In this document: positions 1 through 8,521 of the stretch, one piece after another
How the letters are laid out: every line of letters begins with the position of its first letter
Position numbering within the stretch: position 1 is the stretch's first letter
Origin: Gracilimonas halophila
GTDB taxonomy: Bacteria; Bacteroidota; Rhodothermia; Balneolales; Balneolaceae
Assembly (NCBI RefSeq): GCF_042684365.1
Contig: NZ_JBHULI010000024.1
Coordinates: 248,001-312,000, forward strand
Reading direction: 5' to 3'
DNA: 64,000 bases
The notes under the pieces: model-generated
What the model was told of the DNA's origin: nothing
What the model saw: only the letters and a program-made list of their open reading frames with translations
Databases searched by the model: none
Translations under genes and position numbers: made by a program

Positions 1-73
1 GATCCATAAAAGCCAAAACCAATAATCCAGCTGAGAATACCAGCCACTCCAAATGTTGATGAATGAACTTCAT
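1..73 (-). CDS. N-terminus of a small membrane protein (possibly DUF2752 family), cut by the window edge
   Basis: An ATG at 73 on the minus strand opens a frame that stays open to the window edge, giving 24 residues beginning MKFIHQHLEWLVF and continuing with a hydrophobic stretch that looks like a first membrane helix. The layout (short charged start, HLE, then a helix ending in A-F-M-D) reminds me of Bacteroidota DUF2752 proteins, whose diagnostic cysteine-rich motif would lie beyond the edge, so the family is a guess. It begins 30 bases after the end of the broken beta-barrel gene and would be the last visible member of the same minus-strand run. No clear ribosome binding site is seen. Confidence 0.4.
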   Translation of the reverse strand, partial: MKFIHQHLEWLVFSAGLLVLAFMD

Positions 74-103
74 GATTTAGTTACGAGACTTAACTTGTTA
101 AAG

Positions 104-1075
104 TTACTTTCCAAATGGAAGTAATTTTCTTGGGAACACATGTGAAACGGTAAAAAATAATCGGTTCGATCTGTATACACCACTCGTTGAGATCTCTGAA
201 CCAATCCTTATACTCCAGAAATTATCAAAAGTATGTTCAATTTCTAAACGGCCTGTTAAATAATAACCATCCCTTCTCTCATGCTTACCCATTATTTCTC
301 CAATAAAACGGGTTCTATAATCGAAGGAATCAGGATTTCTGTATTGAACATCTACTCCAAGACCCTGTGAAAAATATTGGTCCGGAGTGTAATAAGGAAT
401 TCCAGAAGTAAAATTCTCGGTCGCATCGTTATATGATAATTCAGCGATAGGCCTTATCCTCCATTTTGATTCCATCAACTCAAGATAAGTTCTGAGCTGA
501 CCGCCATATCTTAACACCTCATTGGTATAATATTTCCCATTAGCGGAGACAACCGTTGAAATATTTCCATGAAACCAAAAATCCTGTCGGTAGACCTGCA
601 GCTGAGCCTGATAATAATCGTTATCAAGTGCTGTTGAAGTAAGCTCAGAACCGCCGTTAAGCTATATTGACGTATATGTTGAATCATAAAAAATCCCCAG
701 GGAAATCAAACCCTCAGGTATCACATCATCTTCACCAAAAAGGACGGCCGATCCTACTTTAAACTCTAAAAGCTGATTATCAGACCTATTTGTAAATTCA
801 TAGCCAAGTCCCTGATATTGCAATGCTGTTTGAGCCTGTAACTCATCATCTGAAAATATCAGGTATTCCGTTTTAATGGAATGATATTTATCTGTACGAT
901 CTCCAATCTGAGCCGAAAGCCCTCCTCTCGCGAAAGTATCATTAAAATTATCATCGCGATACTCACCATTTAATGAAATGATTATTCCCTCATTTTTACG
1001 ATAATCATATTGCAGATCTTCTTCCTGATCGGCATCAAAGAAAGCAGGACCTTCAATAATTAGCAGGATATGCAT
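104..1075 (-). pseudogene. Outer-membrane beta-barrel-like protein, interrupted by an in-frame TAG
   Basis: Two 137-residue open frames (1075 to 662 and 517 to 104) are in the same reading frame. The 48 codons between them are also open after a TAG at 664-662, so this is one gene of about 323 codons with a single nonsense codon. The sequence alternates polar and aromatic/hydrophobic residues throughout (for example YYLTGRLEIEHTF and LFFTVSHVF near the end), typical of a beta-barrel or barrel-like C-terminal domain. No signal peptide is visible at the chosen ATG, so the original start may lie further upstream or an N-terminal part may be lost. It begins 12 bases after the end of the broken receiver-GAF gene and is probably co-transcribed with it. 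The protein family was not recognised. The codon order and composition look ordinary on both sides of the stop. Confidence 0.6.
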
Positions 1076-1087
1076 GAATTTGGCTCT

Positions 1088-2027
1088 TTAAGAATGGGCT
1101 TTTTTGTAAAGACGGTATAAAATTGATCCAGACTGTTTTATCAATCTGGATATAAGTTCAAACTCTTCCGTAGAATACAATACCGATCGTTTTAAGACCA
1201 AAACCCCAAACATATTTGCACTTGCCGGAACATTCATGTTGTTCATAAGCAACTCTCGTTAACTTAATGCAAACAATGGGACAGCGATTTCTGCCGCAAG
1301 CTCATGTTCTTTTGAATACTTATGAAAAAAGCCCAGCTCTTCATTGAATATGTGGTTACTTAAATATGGTTCCTTGGATTCCTTTAAATGTTTAAAAGAA
1401 CGTTCTGACATCAGATCATTTATTTGACCCGGACTTTCAACATTATTTGATTTTTCAAAAAGAAGTTCTGTGGAGCCGCTTGTAACCATCCAAAAACCGG
1501 CATACTTACTTTCCACAATTTCATTCAGACTTTCACAAAAAACCTTAACAGTCTCTTCAAAAGTTCCGGAAATAGCCGTTTCCATCAACTTCATGACCAA
1601 CCGATCTTTATTCCTGGATTGATCTTCGTTGACACCTTCTACCCGAACATCGGTTACGATCTTCATTCGGATGATCTCCAGTACTTTCTCTTTATCATTG
1701 TTCAGAAGTTCTTTTTTGATAAAGTCAGCTGCACCAAGGTCAAATGCTTTCTTTTCCTTCTCAACGGTAGGCAAGTTGGTCATTATTAATACTGGAATCC
1801 TTTTCTTTTTCTCATCCAGACGTATGGATTCCAGAAATTCCAAGCCGGATATTCCGGGCATATGAATGTCAGATAAGATTCACATTTTTTTCGGATAATA
1901 TATCGATGGCTTCTTGCACATTGCTTGCATTCAAAACAGAGAATTCATTCTTCAATAAATTCTTTATCATATAATGAATAGGCTCATCATCATCTATCAC
2001 TAAGACCTTATAATTCATATTCTTCAT
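1088..2027 (-). pseudogene. Response regulator: receiver plus GAF-like domain, broken by a frameshift and an in-frame TAA
   Basis: From ATG 2027 the first 52 codons encode the front half of a receiver domain (YKVLVIDDDEPIHYM), then run into TGA at 1871-1869. The domain resumes one frame over with DIHMPGISGLEFL, giving the phospho-acceptor Asp and its loop; IMTN and the K-K-E region follow. A C-terminal GAF-like domain (about residues 135 to 310) follows. A TAA at 1261-1259 interrupts it, but the frame stays open for another 56 codons to a TAA at 1090-1088, ending with a plausible GAF end (FGVLVLKRSVLYS ... YRLYKKAHS). The frameshift is what a 5-base deletion of a tandem TTATC would leave (NLI then SDIHMPG). 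The gene starts 5 bases after the histidine kinase, so the two were a cognate pair. Two independent lesions make function unlikely. Confidence 0.8.
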
Positions 2028-2032
2028 TAAAT

Positions 2033-3173
2033 TTATGAGTCTTTATTTTGGGGTATTTTGATGAAAAATTTGGTTCCTTTATCTAGTTCTGATTCCACCC
2101 AAATTTCACCTCCGTGCAGCTCAACATAAAGCTGAACAATATCTAAACCAAGCCCGGTTCCGACTTCGCCGCTAGTCCCTTTTCGCGATGTTTTCATAGT
2201 ATCTTTATACAGATCTGACTGCATTTTTTTTAGGGATACCGATACCGGTGTCTTTTACCTCAAACAACAAATGATCATCATTTAAAGATGCCTTTACTCT
2301 GATCTTTCCTTTTGAGGGAGTAAATTTAAGTGCATTTGCTACCAGATTATTTACCGCGATTTCAACTTTATTTTCATCAATAACAGCTTGTAGCTTATTG
2401 GGCTGAACTTTATAGGATAGTGAAATTTCCTTAACAACAGATTTCGCTTTATTCATGGAAATAACACGCTCCAGAAGTTCAGAGACCTGAACAGTGGAAT
2501 AATCAAGTGTTTCAGGTTCAGTCTTTTTACTCTCACGATCTAAAACTTCCCTTACCATATTCAATAAATTACTTCCGCTTTCTTCAACTACGGAAAGCAT
2601 CTGTATCTACTCTTCTGCACTGATCTTGTCACTTTCACGCATGAGCTTTACCAAACCTATGATACCGGTTAGCGGATTTTTAATATCATGGCTCACCATT
2701 CTGACTAAATCATCCTTTTTTTGATTCAGCCTGCTTAACTCGATTTCACGCTGTCTCAGCACTTTTATACGTTCATTTAACTGCTTTTGAAGAAACCTGA
2801 TCTTTAGGTGCGTATTAATCCGGGCAAGGGTTTCCTCTTTTTGAAAAGGCTTGGTGATATAATCAACTCCACCGGATTTAAATCCTTCAACCTTATCATC
2901 GGTATCCGTAAGAGAGCTTAAAAAAATTATGAGAAAATCTTGAATAAGTTTATCTGACTTGATCTCTTTGATAACCTCATATCCATTCATATCAGGCATC
3001 ATGATATCTAATAATATCAAATCAGGCTCATGCTCTTTGGCTATTTGAACAGCTTCTTTCCCATTCGATGCCTCTAAAAAGTTGTATCCATTTTTACTTA
3101 AAACATGAGACAATAATCGAAGGTTAGCAGGCGTGTCATCAACAATTAGGATTAAACTGTCAGCTGGATTCAC
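2033..3173 (-). pseudogene. Receiver-histidine kinase hybrid, broken by an in-frame TAG and an A8-tract frameshift
   Basis: The N-terminus is a receiver domain (residues 1-120: VDD at 11-13, phospho-acceptor D56 in LLDIMMPDMNG, K108 in TKPF). A coiled linker and a HisKA domain with H162 in VSHDIKNPLTG follow. A TAG at 2609-2607 comes right after KISAEE, and the same frame then continues IQMLSVVEESGSNLL into the kinase. The HATPase domain shows the N box (NNLVANALKF) and G1 (DTGIGIP), then shifts frame in a run of eight A (T at 2224-2231). Removing one A joins GIPKKMQSDLYKD to the G2 box (GTGLGLDIV) and the end at 2033. All catalytic motifs are still recognisable, so decay is recent. It heads the minus-strand run that continues into the receiver-GAF and barrel pseudogenes. 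A receiver in front of a kinase suggests it once took phosphate from another kinase. Confidence 0.85.
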
Positions 3174-3275
3174 GATATCTTTTAGTTAGTGGACCGTTAA
3201 ATTTTTGGCCTAAATTACTTAGAATTAATCTTCTAAGATAATGTTATTTAGATGAATACTCAGCTAAATTAAATT

Positions 3276-3309
3276 AAAAAAGACATTCTGAACAACAGAA
3301 TGTCTTTAA
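3276..3309 (-). terminator. Rho-independent terminator after the PspC-domain gene
   Basis: A 12-base perfect inverted repeat, AAAGACATTCTG / CAGAATGTCTTT (3279-3290 and 3296-3307), encloses a 5-base loop. Read on the minus strand it is followed by a run of T, placing it 45 bases downstream of the PspC gene. It closes the nuclease-bshC-cyclo-ligase-pspC run and separates it from the decayed kinase gene. Because both flanks are A/T-rich it may work in either direction. Confidence 0.8.
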
Positions 3310-3351
3310 AATATCATCGCTCTCTAACTGACAAAATAAATTGAAAAAAGA

Positions 3352-4083
3352 TTAGAAGTTAAAGTCGTCCATCATTTCAACCGGTTCTTTAGGCATGGCT
3401 AATGATAACCCGAAATAAACCAATAGACTTGCTCCCCATCCCATAAAAAAAGCCGCTACAAATATAAACCGTACTACAGTTGCACTGATTCCAAAATATT
3501 TCGCGAGTCCACCGCAAACACCGGCCCATTTCTTGTCCGAGCGTGACTTCATAAGTCTTTTGGAGTGACGGTATCCATACTCATCGAAATCTAAAGCTGA
3601 GGACTGACTTGAAGACCTGCTCCCTTTAGAATCAAGCGCGTTATTGAGCTTTGAGCCTGATGAATAACGAGTGTCTTCAGATCCGGGAATATCAGTGTAA
3701 GAGTTAGACTGAGATTTAGCAGCCTTTTTTCTTGCTTTCTTGATCTTTCGGGCTCGTTTTCTGTCGCCTACTAAAAAACCAAACCCAACCAAAGTGATCA
3801 ATCCTCCTCCAATTAAAGGTAAGGCAGATGAGCCGACCAATCCCTCAGATAATCCGGATAAAAAGCTGCCAACTGGTAATCCTACTGATTGTATTAAAAA
3901 AGTAAATGCCAGAAATATCATAACCATACCTGAGATGGTTGCGATATTCCAAATACTTTTACCAGTATCTTTCTCTTCTTCCTTAAGAAACTCTTGCATG
4001 GTTGAGTTTAATTCAAACTCATCAAACTCAAGTGTTGCGGTTCCGGTTCTTGATGCTGATCGTGTTTTTGTTTTGTCTGCCAT
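3352..4083 (-). CDS. PspC domain-containing membrane protein
   Basis: This is a 243-residue protein. A polar N-terminus is followed by two membrane helices at about residues 45-65 and 85-105 separated by a Gly/Ser-rich loop. A basic stretch and a Ser-rich low-complexity linker come next, then a C-terminal PspC domain (about residues 180-235: KKWAGVCGGLAKYFGI, then a membrane helix ending in YFGLSLAMP). PspC domains are known from the phage-shock envelope-stress system, but this fusion has no pspA/B neighbour here, so only a membrane-stress-related role can be guessed. It starts 41 bases after the cyclo-ligase gene, is probably in the same operon, and is followed by a strong terminator. Confidence 0.85.
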   Translation of the reverse strand: MADKTKTRSASRTGTATLEFDEFELNSTMQEFLKEEEKDTGKSIWNIATISGMVMIFLAFTFLIQSVGLPVGSFLSGLSEGLVGSSALPLIGGGLITLVGFGFLVGDRKRARKIKKARKKAAKSQSNSYTDIPGSEDTRYSSGSKLNNALDSKGSRSSSQSSALDFDEYGYRHSKRLMKSRSDKKWAGVCGGLAKYFGISATVVRFIFVAAFFMGWGASLLVYFGLSLAMPKEPVEMMDDFNF

Positions 4084-4124
4084 AATTTTCCTCCGTTATG
4101 CCCTACGATTGCGATGATGTAATG

Positions 4125-4700
4125 TTACGGCAAAATCACTTCTTCTTCCGTAATAATAGCATCTAATTTAATATCGAACTCCTCTACCGGGATTTCATCA
4201 AATATAAAGTCCAGGTAGGTCAAGCCAATTTTTGAAGCTGTAGTTTGTTTAAGAAACCGGTCATAAAATCCTTTACCGTAGCCTAACCTGTTACAATTTC
4301 TATCTCCAGCCGCCATCGGAATAACGATTAAATCTAACTCGGAAATATCGATCAGTCTTTTGGTCTCAGGTTCTCTAACACCCCAATCATTTGATTCAAG
4401 CTCATCCAATGAGTAAATCTGACTGTGTAATAATGAGCCCTCCGAGGAATTTATAACAGGAACAATTACCTGCTTTCCATCAGCTAATATCTGTCTGATC
4501 AATGGATCGGTCCAAACTTCCCGTCTATCATTCATTGATACATATGTATGAATAGTATCAGATACTTTATAGCTATCCGAATTCAGAATCTTCTCGATTA
4601 TTTTCTCGGATTTAGAACGCCAGTCTTCTTTGGAGAACTCTTTCCTCTTTTTTAATACTGTATCTCTCAGGTCTTGTTTTTGTTGGCGGATCGAACTCAT
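4125..4700 (-). CDS. 5-formyltetrahydrofolate cyclo-ligase
   Basis: The 191-residue protein matches the usual length of this family (YgfA/Fau/MTHFS). It converts 5-formyl-THF to 5,10-methenyl-THF using ATP in the cytosol, returning a storage folate to one-carbon metabolism. Visible signatures are the basic N-terminus (RQQKQDLRDTVLKKRKEF) with ATP-contacting lysine/arginine, DLIVIPMAAGDRNCNRLGYG in the middle and the hallmark GYGKGFYDRFL. The start codon overlaps the end of bshC by four bases (ATGA), indicating translational coupling. Thymidylate synthase and dihydrofolate reductase lie elsewhere in the window but not in this operon. Confidence 0.95.
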   Translation of the reverse strand: MSSIRQQKQDLRDTVLKKRKEFSKEDWRSKSEKIIEKILNSDSYKVSDTIHTYVSMNDRREVWTDPLIRQILADGKQVIVPVINSSEGSLLHSQIYSLDELESNDWGVREPETKRLIDISELDLIVIPMAAGDRNCNRLGYGKGFYDRFLKQTTASKIGLTYLDFIFDEIPVEEFDIKLDAIITEEEVILP

Positions 4701-6313
4701 AATTCTATCAAATGATGCTTCGTCAGGTCTAAGCCCTCTTCTTCAATATTATGAATCAATTTATCCCATATATCGAGTCCGTATTTATTCATGAAATAGA
4801 TAGGAGAAACTGAGCGCTCCTGAAGGCCGCCACCAGGGAATAAATTCACTTTGATCTTCTCAATTCGATTTATTTGTGTTTCCTCTTGTTGTTTTATGGA
4901 TCGGTATACCCGCCCTTTTAATCTATCCAATTCATTTGTAAAACCAGCAACGGTCTTCCCTACGGTCCCATCAAGTGTGGGGTCGATCTCATTGATTATT
5001 TTTAAGGGCTCTTTGGCGGCTCCTTCCATCAGCTCCTTCCAACTGGAAAATACTTCTTCGATATCAACAGTATCGGTCTTTTCAACAAACTCTGATTCAA
5101 GATCCTCTATTCTTTTTTCATATTCAGATACTTCAAAAGGTAACTTTTCGATAATACGCGATATGCCGGATTCAATAATAGTTGCTGTAAAGCGAGGGAT
5201 GATCGGAGGCATTTGGAGATCGAATTCACCGTAAAAAGAGCGCATTTGCCCATAGTAAGCTATCTCTCCAGGACCTGCTATATATCCAAGTGTAGGGAGC
5301 AGTTTGTCCTGAATAATTGGCCGTAAAAAAACATTCGGAGAAAATCTCTCAGGGTGAGTGCTGATCTCATTCAACAATTCATCATTTGTCCACTTTGTAT
5401 CTCCGGCAATCCAACCCTCTTTATTTCTATTAATTTTCACTCTCTCTGCAGAGTCGGAAAGATAGAATAAATTGGAATCGCCATTTGTAACCTGCCGATG
5501 AAAGTCCTGCTCTAATTCCACACTTTTTTCTTCAATAGCATTACGAATACTATCTGACTCAGAAATTGATGTTTGAAGAGTTTCTGAGACTAATTTTTTT
5601 ATGCCCGGGAAATTACTGCCCACTATTAAAACTCCCTGTCCGGCAAACCATTCATTCATCAATCCGGAGAAAGCCTGAACATGGGTATTCCCTTCTTTGT
5701 ACTGAGCATCAAGCATTTCCCAGAGAGATTCAGAAAAATCAGTCTCAAATAACTCTTCTTTAATTTTTTCTTTAAAGCTATTTATCTGCTCTGTTACCTT
5801 TTCATCTGAAACGGGGATTCCCGATCTCTCCTGCTCAAGCTTTATCTTACTGAAATCAGTTCTCCCTGTAATCCCTGTCCATGCGATCTCATCAAAATCA
5901 TGATCTTCATCTGCAAGCCAAAATACCGGTACTACCGGGCGCTGTAATTGCTCTTCATACTTACGTGCGAGAAGAATAGCTGTTATCGTTTTGTAGATAG
6001 TAAAAACAGGCCCTCCATAAACTCCCAGCTGTTGCCCGGTAACTACAGTAAGTGCATTATCCCTGGCATACTTTTCCAGAGGTACTTTCTGCAGTTCTTC
6101 AATTCCTAATTTTTTATGGTATTGGGAAAGAGCTGAGATAAATTGCTCTTTATTCACAGTTGATGGATTCAGAGAGTTTGCTCTCCGCTTGAACTCTTGA
6201 TCATTCAATGGATCAAACTCATAAAAAGAGCTAAGCTTTTCAAAATTTGTAAGGTAGGTCTTAAAAAGTGTCGAATATGAAAGTTCGCTAAACGAACAGC
6301 CGGAAATGTTCAA
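4697..6313 (-). CDS. bshC: Bacillithiol biosynthesis cysteine-adding enzyme BshC
   Basis: The 538-residue protein has the normal BshC length. BshC is proposed to add cysteine to glucosaminyl-malate in the last step of bacillithiol synthesis, the low-molecular-weight thiol of Bacillota, Bacteroidota and Deinococcota. Diagnostic stretches are VTGQQLGVYGGPVFTIYKT (about residues 90-110), PVFWLADEDHDFDEI (about 128-142) and PRFTATII in the second half. The C-terminus has a long helical region (about 395-490), the coiled-coil of BshC. It starts 3 bases after the nuclease gene and overlaps the cyclo-ligase by 4, so three genes form a tight operon. bshA and bshB are not in the window. Confidence 0.95.
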   Translation of the reverse strand: MNISGCSFSELSYSTLFKTYLTNFEKLSSFYEFDPLNDQEFKRRANSLNPSTVNKEQFISALSQYHKKLGIEELQKVPLEKYARDNALTVVTGQQLGVYGGPVFTIYKTITAILLARKYEEQLQRPVVPVFWLADEDHDFDEIAWTGITGRTDFSKIKLEQERSGIPVSDEKVTEQINSFKEKIKEELFETDFSESLWEMLDAQYKEGNTHVQAFSGLMNEWFAGQGVLIVGSNFPGIKKLVSETLQTSISESDSIRNAIEEKSVELEQDFHRQVTNGDSNLFYLSDSAERVKINRNKEGWIAGDTKWTNDELLNEISTHPERFSPNVFLRPIIQDKLLPTLGYIAGPGEIAYYGQMRSFYGEFDLQMPPIIPRFTATIIESGISRIIEKLPFEVSEYEKRIEDLESEFVEKTDTVDIEEVFSSWKELMEGAAKEPLKIINEIDPTLDGTVGKTVAGFTNELDRLKGRVYRSIKQQEETQINRIEKIKVNLFPGGGLQERSVSPIYFMNKYGLDIWDKLIHNIEEEGLDLTKHHLIEL

Positions 6314-6316
6314 AAT

Positions 6317-6895
6317 TTATCCCTTCAGTTTTGAAATGCGGTCTCTGATCTTAGCCGCCTTCTCATAATTTTCAGTTTTAATGGCAGTTTTTAATTCTGC
6401 TTCAAGTTTTTCGAGTTGCGATAACTCTTTTTGTCCCGGACTAGTTTCTTCACCTTTTAATGCTTCTTCTAAAGTTTGATGTTCAGGTTCTGTAGTAATT
6501 CCTGCTTCATCCAATACTTCTTGATTCACATAAATTGGAGCATTAAAACGTACAGCCAAAGCAATAGCGTCACTTGGCCGGGCATCAATTTCTATAAGCT
6601 GGTTATCCCGTTCGTAAATAATTTGAGCATAGAATGTACCTTCAGACAGATCATTAATAAAAACTTGCTTGATCTCAGTATTAAAACTAAGAACAAAATT
6701 TTTAAACAGATCATGAGTCATTGGCCTTGGAGGCTTTATATTCTCTAATTCCAAAGCAATTGCTTGCGCTTCAAATGAACCAATGATTATTGGTAGCCTT
6801 TGATTACCCTCCGCCTCGCTTAAAATAAGTGCGTATGCTCCGCCGCTGCTCGGGCTTGTTGAGAGCCCTAAAATCTCCATTAATACTTTACTCAA
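6317..6895 (-). CDS. Bifunctional nuclease family protein (DUF151) with C-terminal UVR motif
   Basis: The 192-residue protein has a DUF151/BFN domain at about residues 1-135 (LSTSPSSGGAYALILSE, RLPIIIGSFEAQAIAL, EIDARPSDAIALAVR) followed by a UVR helix pair at 155-190 (ENYEKAAKIRDRISKLKG). BFN proteins were described as having DNase/RNase activity, and the UVR motif mediates protein contacts in UvrB/UvrC and Clp adaptors. The cellular role in bacteria is not settled. It is the first gene of a minus-strand operon with bshC and the cyclo-ligase and is divergent from nuoA across a 237-base intergenic region. Confidence 0.9.
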   Translation of the reverse strand: MSKVLMEILGLSTSPSSGGAYALILSEAEGNQRLPIIIGSFEAQAIALELENIKPPRPMTHDLFKNFVLSFNTEIKQVFINDLSEGTFYAQIIYERDNQLIEIDARPSDAIALAVRFNAPIYVNQEVLDEAGITTEPEHQTLEEALKGEETSPGQKELSQLEKLEAELKTAIKTENYEKAAKIRDRISKLKG

Positions 6896-7007
6896 ATCAA
6901 CACCTTCTATCAGCTTTTAGTAGTTTATTGTAAAAGGTAACGAATTTTGGTTAAGTCTTAAACCAAGGTATTTAATAAACCAACTTTATGCATTTAGAAA
7001 AAGAATA

Positions 7008-7037
7008 TTGAATTTTCTTTGATTTTAGTTCTATAAA
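7008..7037 (+). promoter_or_regulatory. Candidate promoter of the nuo operon
   Basis: Within the 237-base gap between the divergent nuclease and nuoA genes, TTGAAT (7008-7013) and TATAAA (7032-7037) are separated by 18 bases, about 95 bases upstream of the nuoA start. This resembles a sigma-70-type -35/-10 pair. The assignment is by eye only, and Bacteroidota-type promoters may use a different consensus. Confidence 0.3.
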
Positions 7038-7132
7038 AATTCAAATAAAGGCTATATTCTCGCCCAATTTCGTTGACATTGCAAAACATTGAGGCTAACT
7101 TTTCAGCCTATTAACCGAGAACATTTCAGAAT

Positions 7133-7507
7133 ATGCTCGAAAATTATTTTCCGATTTTAATTCTTGCTGTTGTAGCCGTCGTTTTGGCTTTAGTATTATT
7201 GACACTATCCAAAATTCTAGGCCCCTTTCGCCCCAACAAAACTAAACTCAATCCATATGAAAGTGGTATGGATCCGGTGGGTGAAGCCAGAGATCGATAT
7301 TCCATAAGTTTTTACTTAGTGGCTATGGAGTTCATAGTATTCGACCTTGAGGTTGTTTTCATCTATCCATGGGCTGTAAGATATCTGGACCTTGGCTTTG
7401 GAACGTTCATTGCCATGATGGTTTTTATAGTAGTTTTATTTGTTGGACTTCTGTACACACTCAAAAAAGGAACACTAGACTGGGACTTAAATCATTTTAA
7501 AGCTTAA
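7133..7507 (+). CDS. nuoA: NADH-quinone oxidoreductase subunit A
   Basis: This 124-residue protein has three membrane helices (about residues 5-27, 62-84 and 90-112) and the conserved NuoA loop NPYESGMDPVGEARDRYSI, followed by FDLEVVFIYPW. NuoA is a small membrane-arm subunit of respiratory complex I near the quinone site. It is the first gene of the nuoABCDEFGH operon and is followed by nuoB after 8 bases. The length and motifs are normal for the family. Confidence 0.97.
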   Translation: MLENYFPILILAVVAVVLALVLLTLSKILGPFRPNKTKLNPYESGMDPVGEARDRYSISFYLVAMEFIVFDLEVVFIYPWAVRYLDLGFGTFIAMMVFIVVLFVGLLYTLKKGTLDWDLNHFKA

Positions 7508-7515
7508 GAGATACC

Positions 7516-7998
7516 ATGGGAATTGAATCAGCACTTGGTGAAGGATTTTTTACAACTAAAATCGATGCACTTACAAATTGGGCTAGAGCTAACGCTGCCT
7601 GGCCAATGCCAATGGGATTAGCCTGTTGTGCTATTGAGATGATGGCCTTTGCCGGTCCACGTTATGATGCCTCTCGTTTCGGATCAGAGGTTATGAGGTT
7701 TTCCCCTCGACAAAGTGATGTTATGATCGTGGCGGGATGGTCTACATATAAGATGTCGCACGCTATCCGAAGAATATGGGATCAAATGCCTGATCCAAAA
7801 TGGTGTATAGCTATGGGAGCTTGTGCCTCAACCGGCGGAATGCATCGTTGCTATGGAGTAGTACAAGGTGTTGATAATTACTTACCGGTAGATGCATATG
7901 TTTCCGGGTGCCCTCCCCGACCTGATGCACTGCTTCATGCTTTAATGAAAATTCAGGATAAAATTAAAACCGAGCATTCCGTTTTATTGGATACCTAA
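7516..7998 (+). CDS. nuoB: NADH-quinone oxidoreductase subunit B (N2 cluster subunit)
   Basis: The 160-residue protein holds the ligands of the terminal 4Fe-4S cluster N2: the tandem cysteines in GLACCAIEMM, the cysteine in MGACASTGG, and the one in VSGCPPRPDAL. It passes electrons to quinone at the junction of the peripheral and membrane arms of complex I. The usual VAGT-V-YKM segment reads VAGWSTYKM here, a variant I associate with Rhodothermus-type relatives. It lies 8 bases after nuoA and 4 before nuoC. Confidence 0.97.
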   Translation: MGIESALGEGFFTTKIDALTNWARANAAWPMPMGLACCAIEMMAFAGPRYDASRFGSEVMRFSPRQSDVMIVAGWSTYKMSHAIRRIWDQMPDPKWCIAMGACASTGGMHRCYGVVQGVDNYLPVDAYVSGCPPRPDALLHALMKIQDKIKTEHSVLLDT

Positions 7999-8002
7999 GA
8001 AT

Positions 8003-8515
8003 ATGAGTTTAGAATTAAATGATACAATTCAAGGTGTGGTAGATAGTTTGTCATCTGATTTTTCAGAGGACCTGATAGAAGTCTATCAATCTTGTGGCCA
8101 TACATACATCCGTGTAGAAGCAGAAAACATTATTGAAATCTGTAGTCATCTTAAAACCAAACATCACTTTATTTATCTCACTGATATCATCGGTACAGAT
8201 CGTTACACATCTGATGAACGCTTTGAAGTGATCTACAACATGTTAAATCTAAGAACACAAGACCGATTGTTCATAAAGATGCGTGTTGAAGAGGAAGACC
8301 CAAAGGTGAATACAGTTACATCTGTTTGGAAGTCGGCTAGTTGGTTAGAAAGAGAAGTGTATGATATGTACGGTGTTCGTTTTGAAGGGCATCCTGATCT
8401 TCGAAGAATATATATGCCGGAAGATTTTGAATACTTCCCGCTTAGAAAAGAATTTCCGCTGTTGGGTATCCCCGGTTCCATTGAACTGCCTAACACAACC
8501 CCAGATACGGAGTAA
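8003..8515 (+). CDS. nuoC: NADH-quinone oxidoreductase subunit C (30 kDa)
   Basis: The 170-residue subunit is separate from NuoD, unlike the NuoCD fusion of enterobacteria. The C-terminal family signature is clear: WLEREVYDMYGVRFEGHPDL followed by RRIYMPEDFEYFPLRKEFPL (about residues 113-152). It is a structural, cofactor-free subunit of the peripheral arm, contacting NuoD and NuoB. It is spaced 4 bases after nuoB and 6 before nuoD. Confidence 0.96.
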   Translation: MSLELNDTIQGVVDSLSSDFSEDLIEVYQSCGHTYIRVEAENIIEICSHLKTKHHFIYLTDIIGTDRYTSDERFEVIYNMLNLRTQDRLFIKMRVEEEDPKVNTVTSVWKSASWLEREVYDMYGVRFEGHPDLRRIYMPEDFEYFPLRKEFPLLGIPGSIELPNTTPDTE

Positions 8516-8521
8516 GGAATT

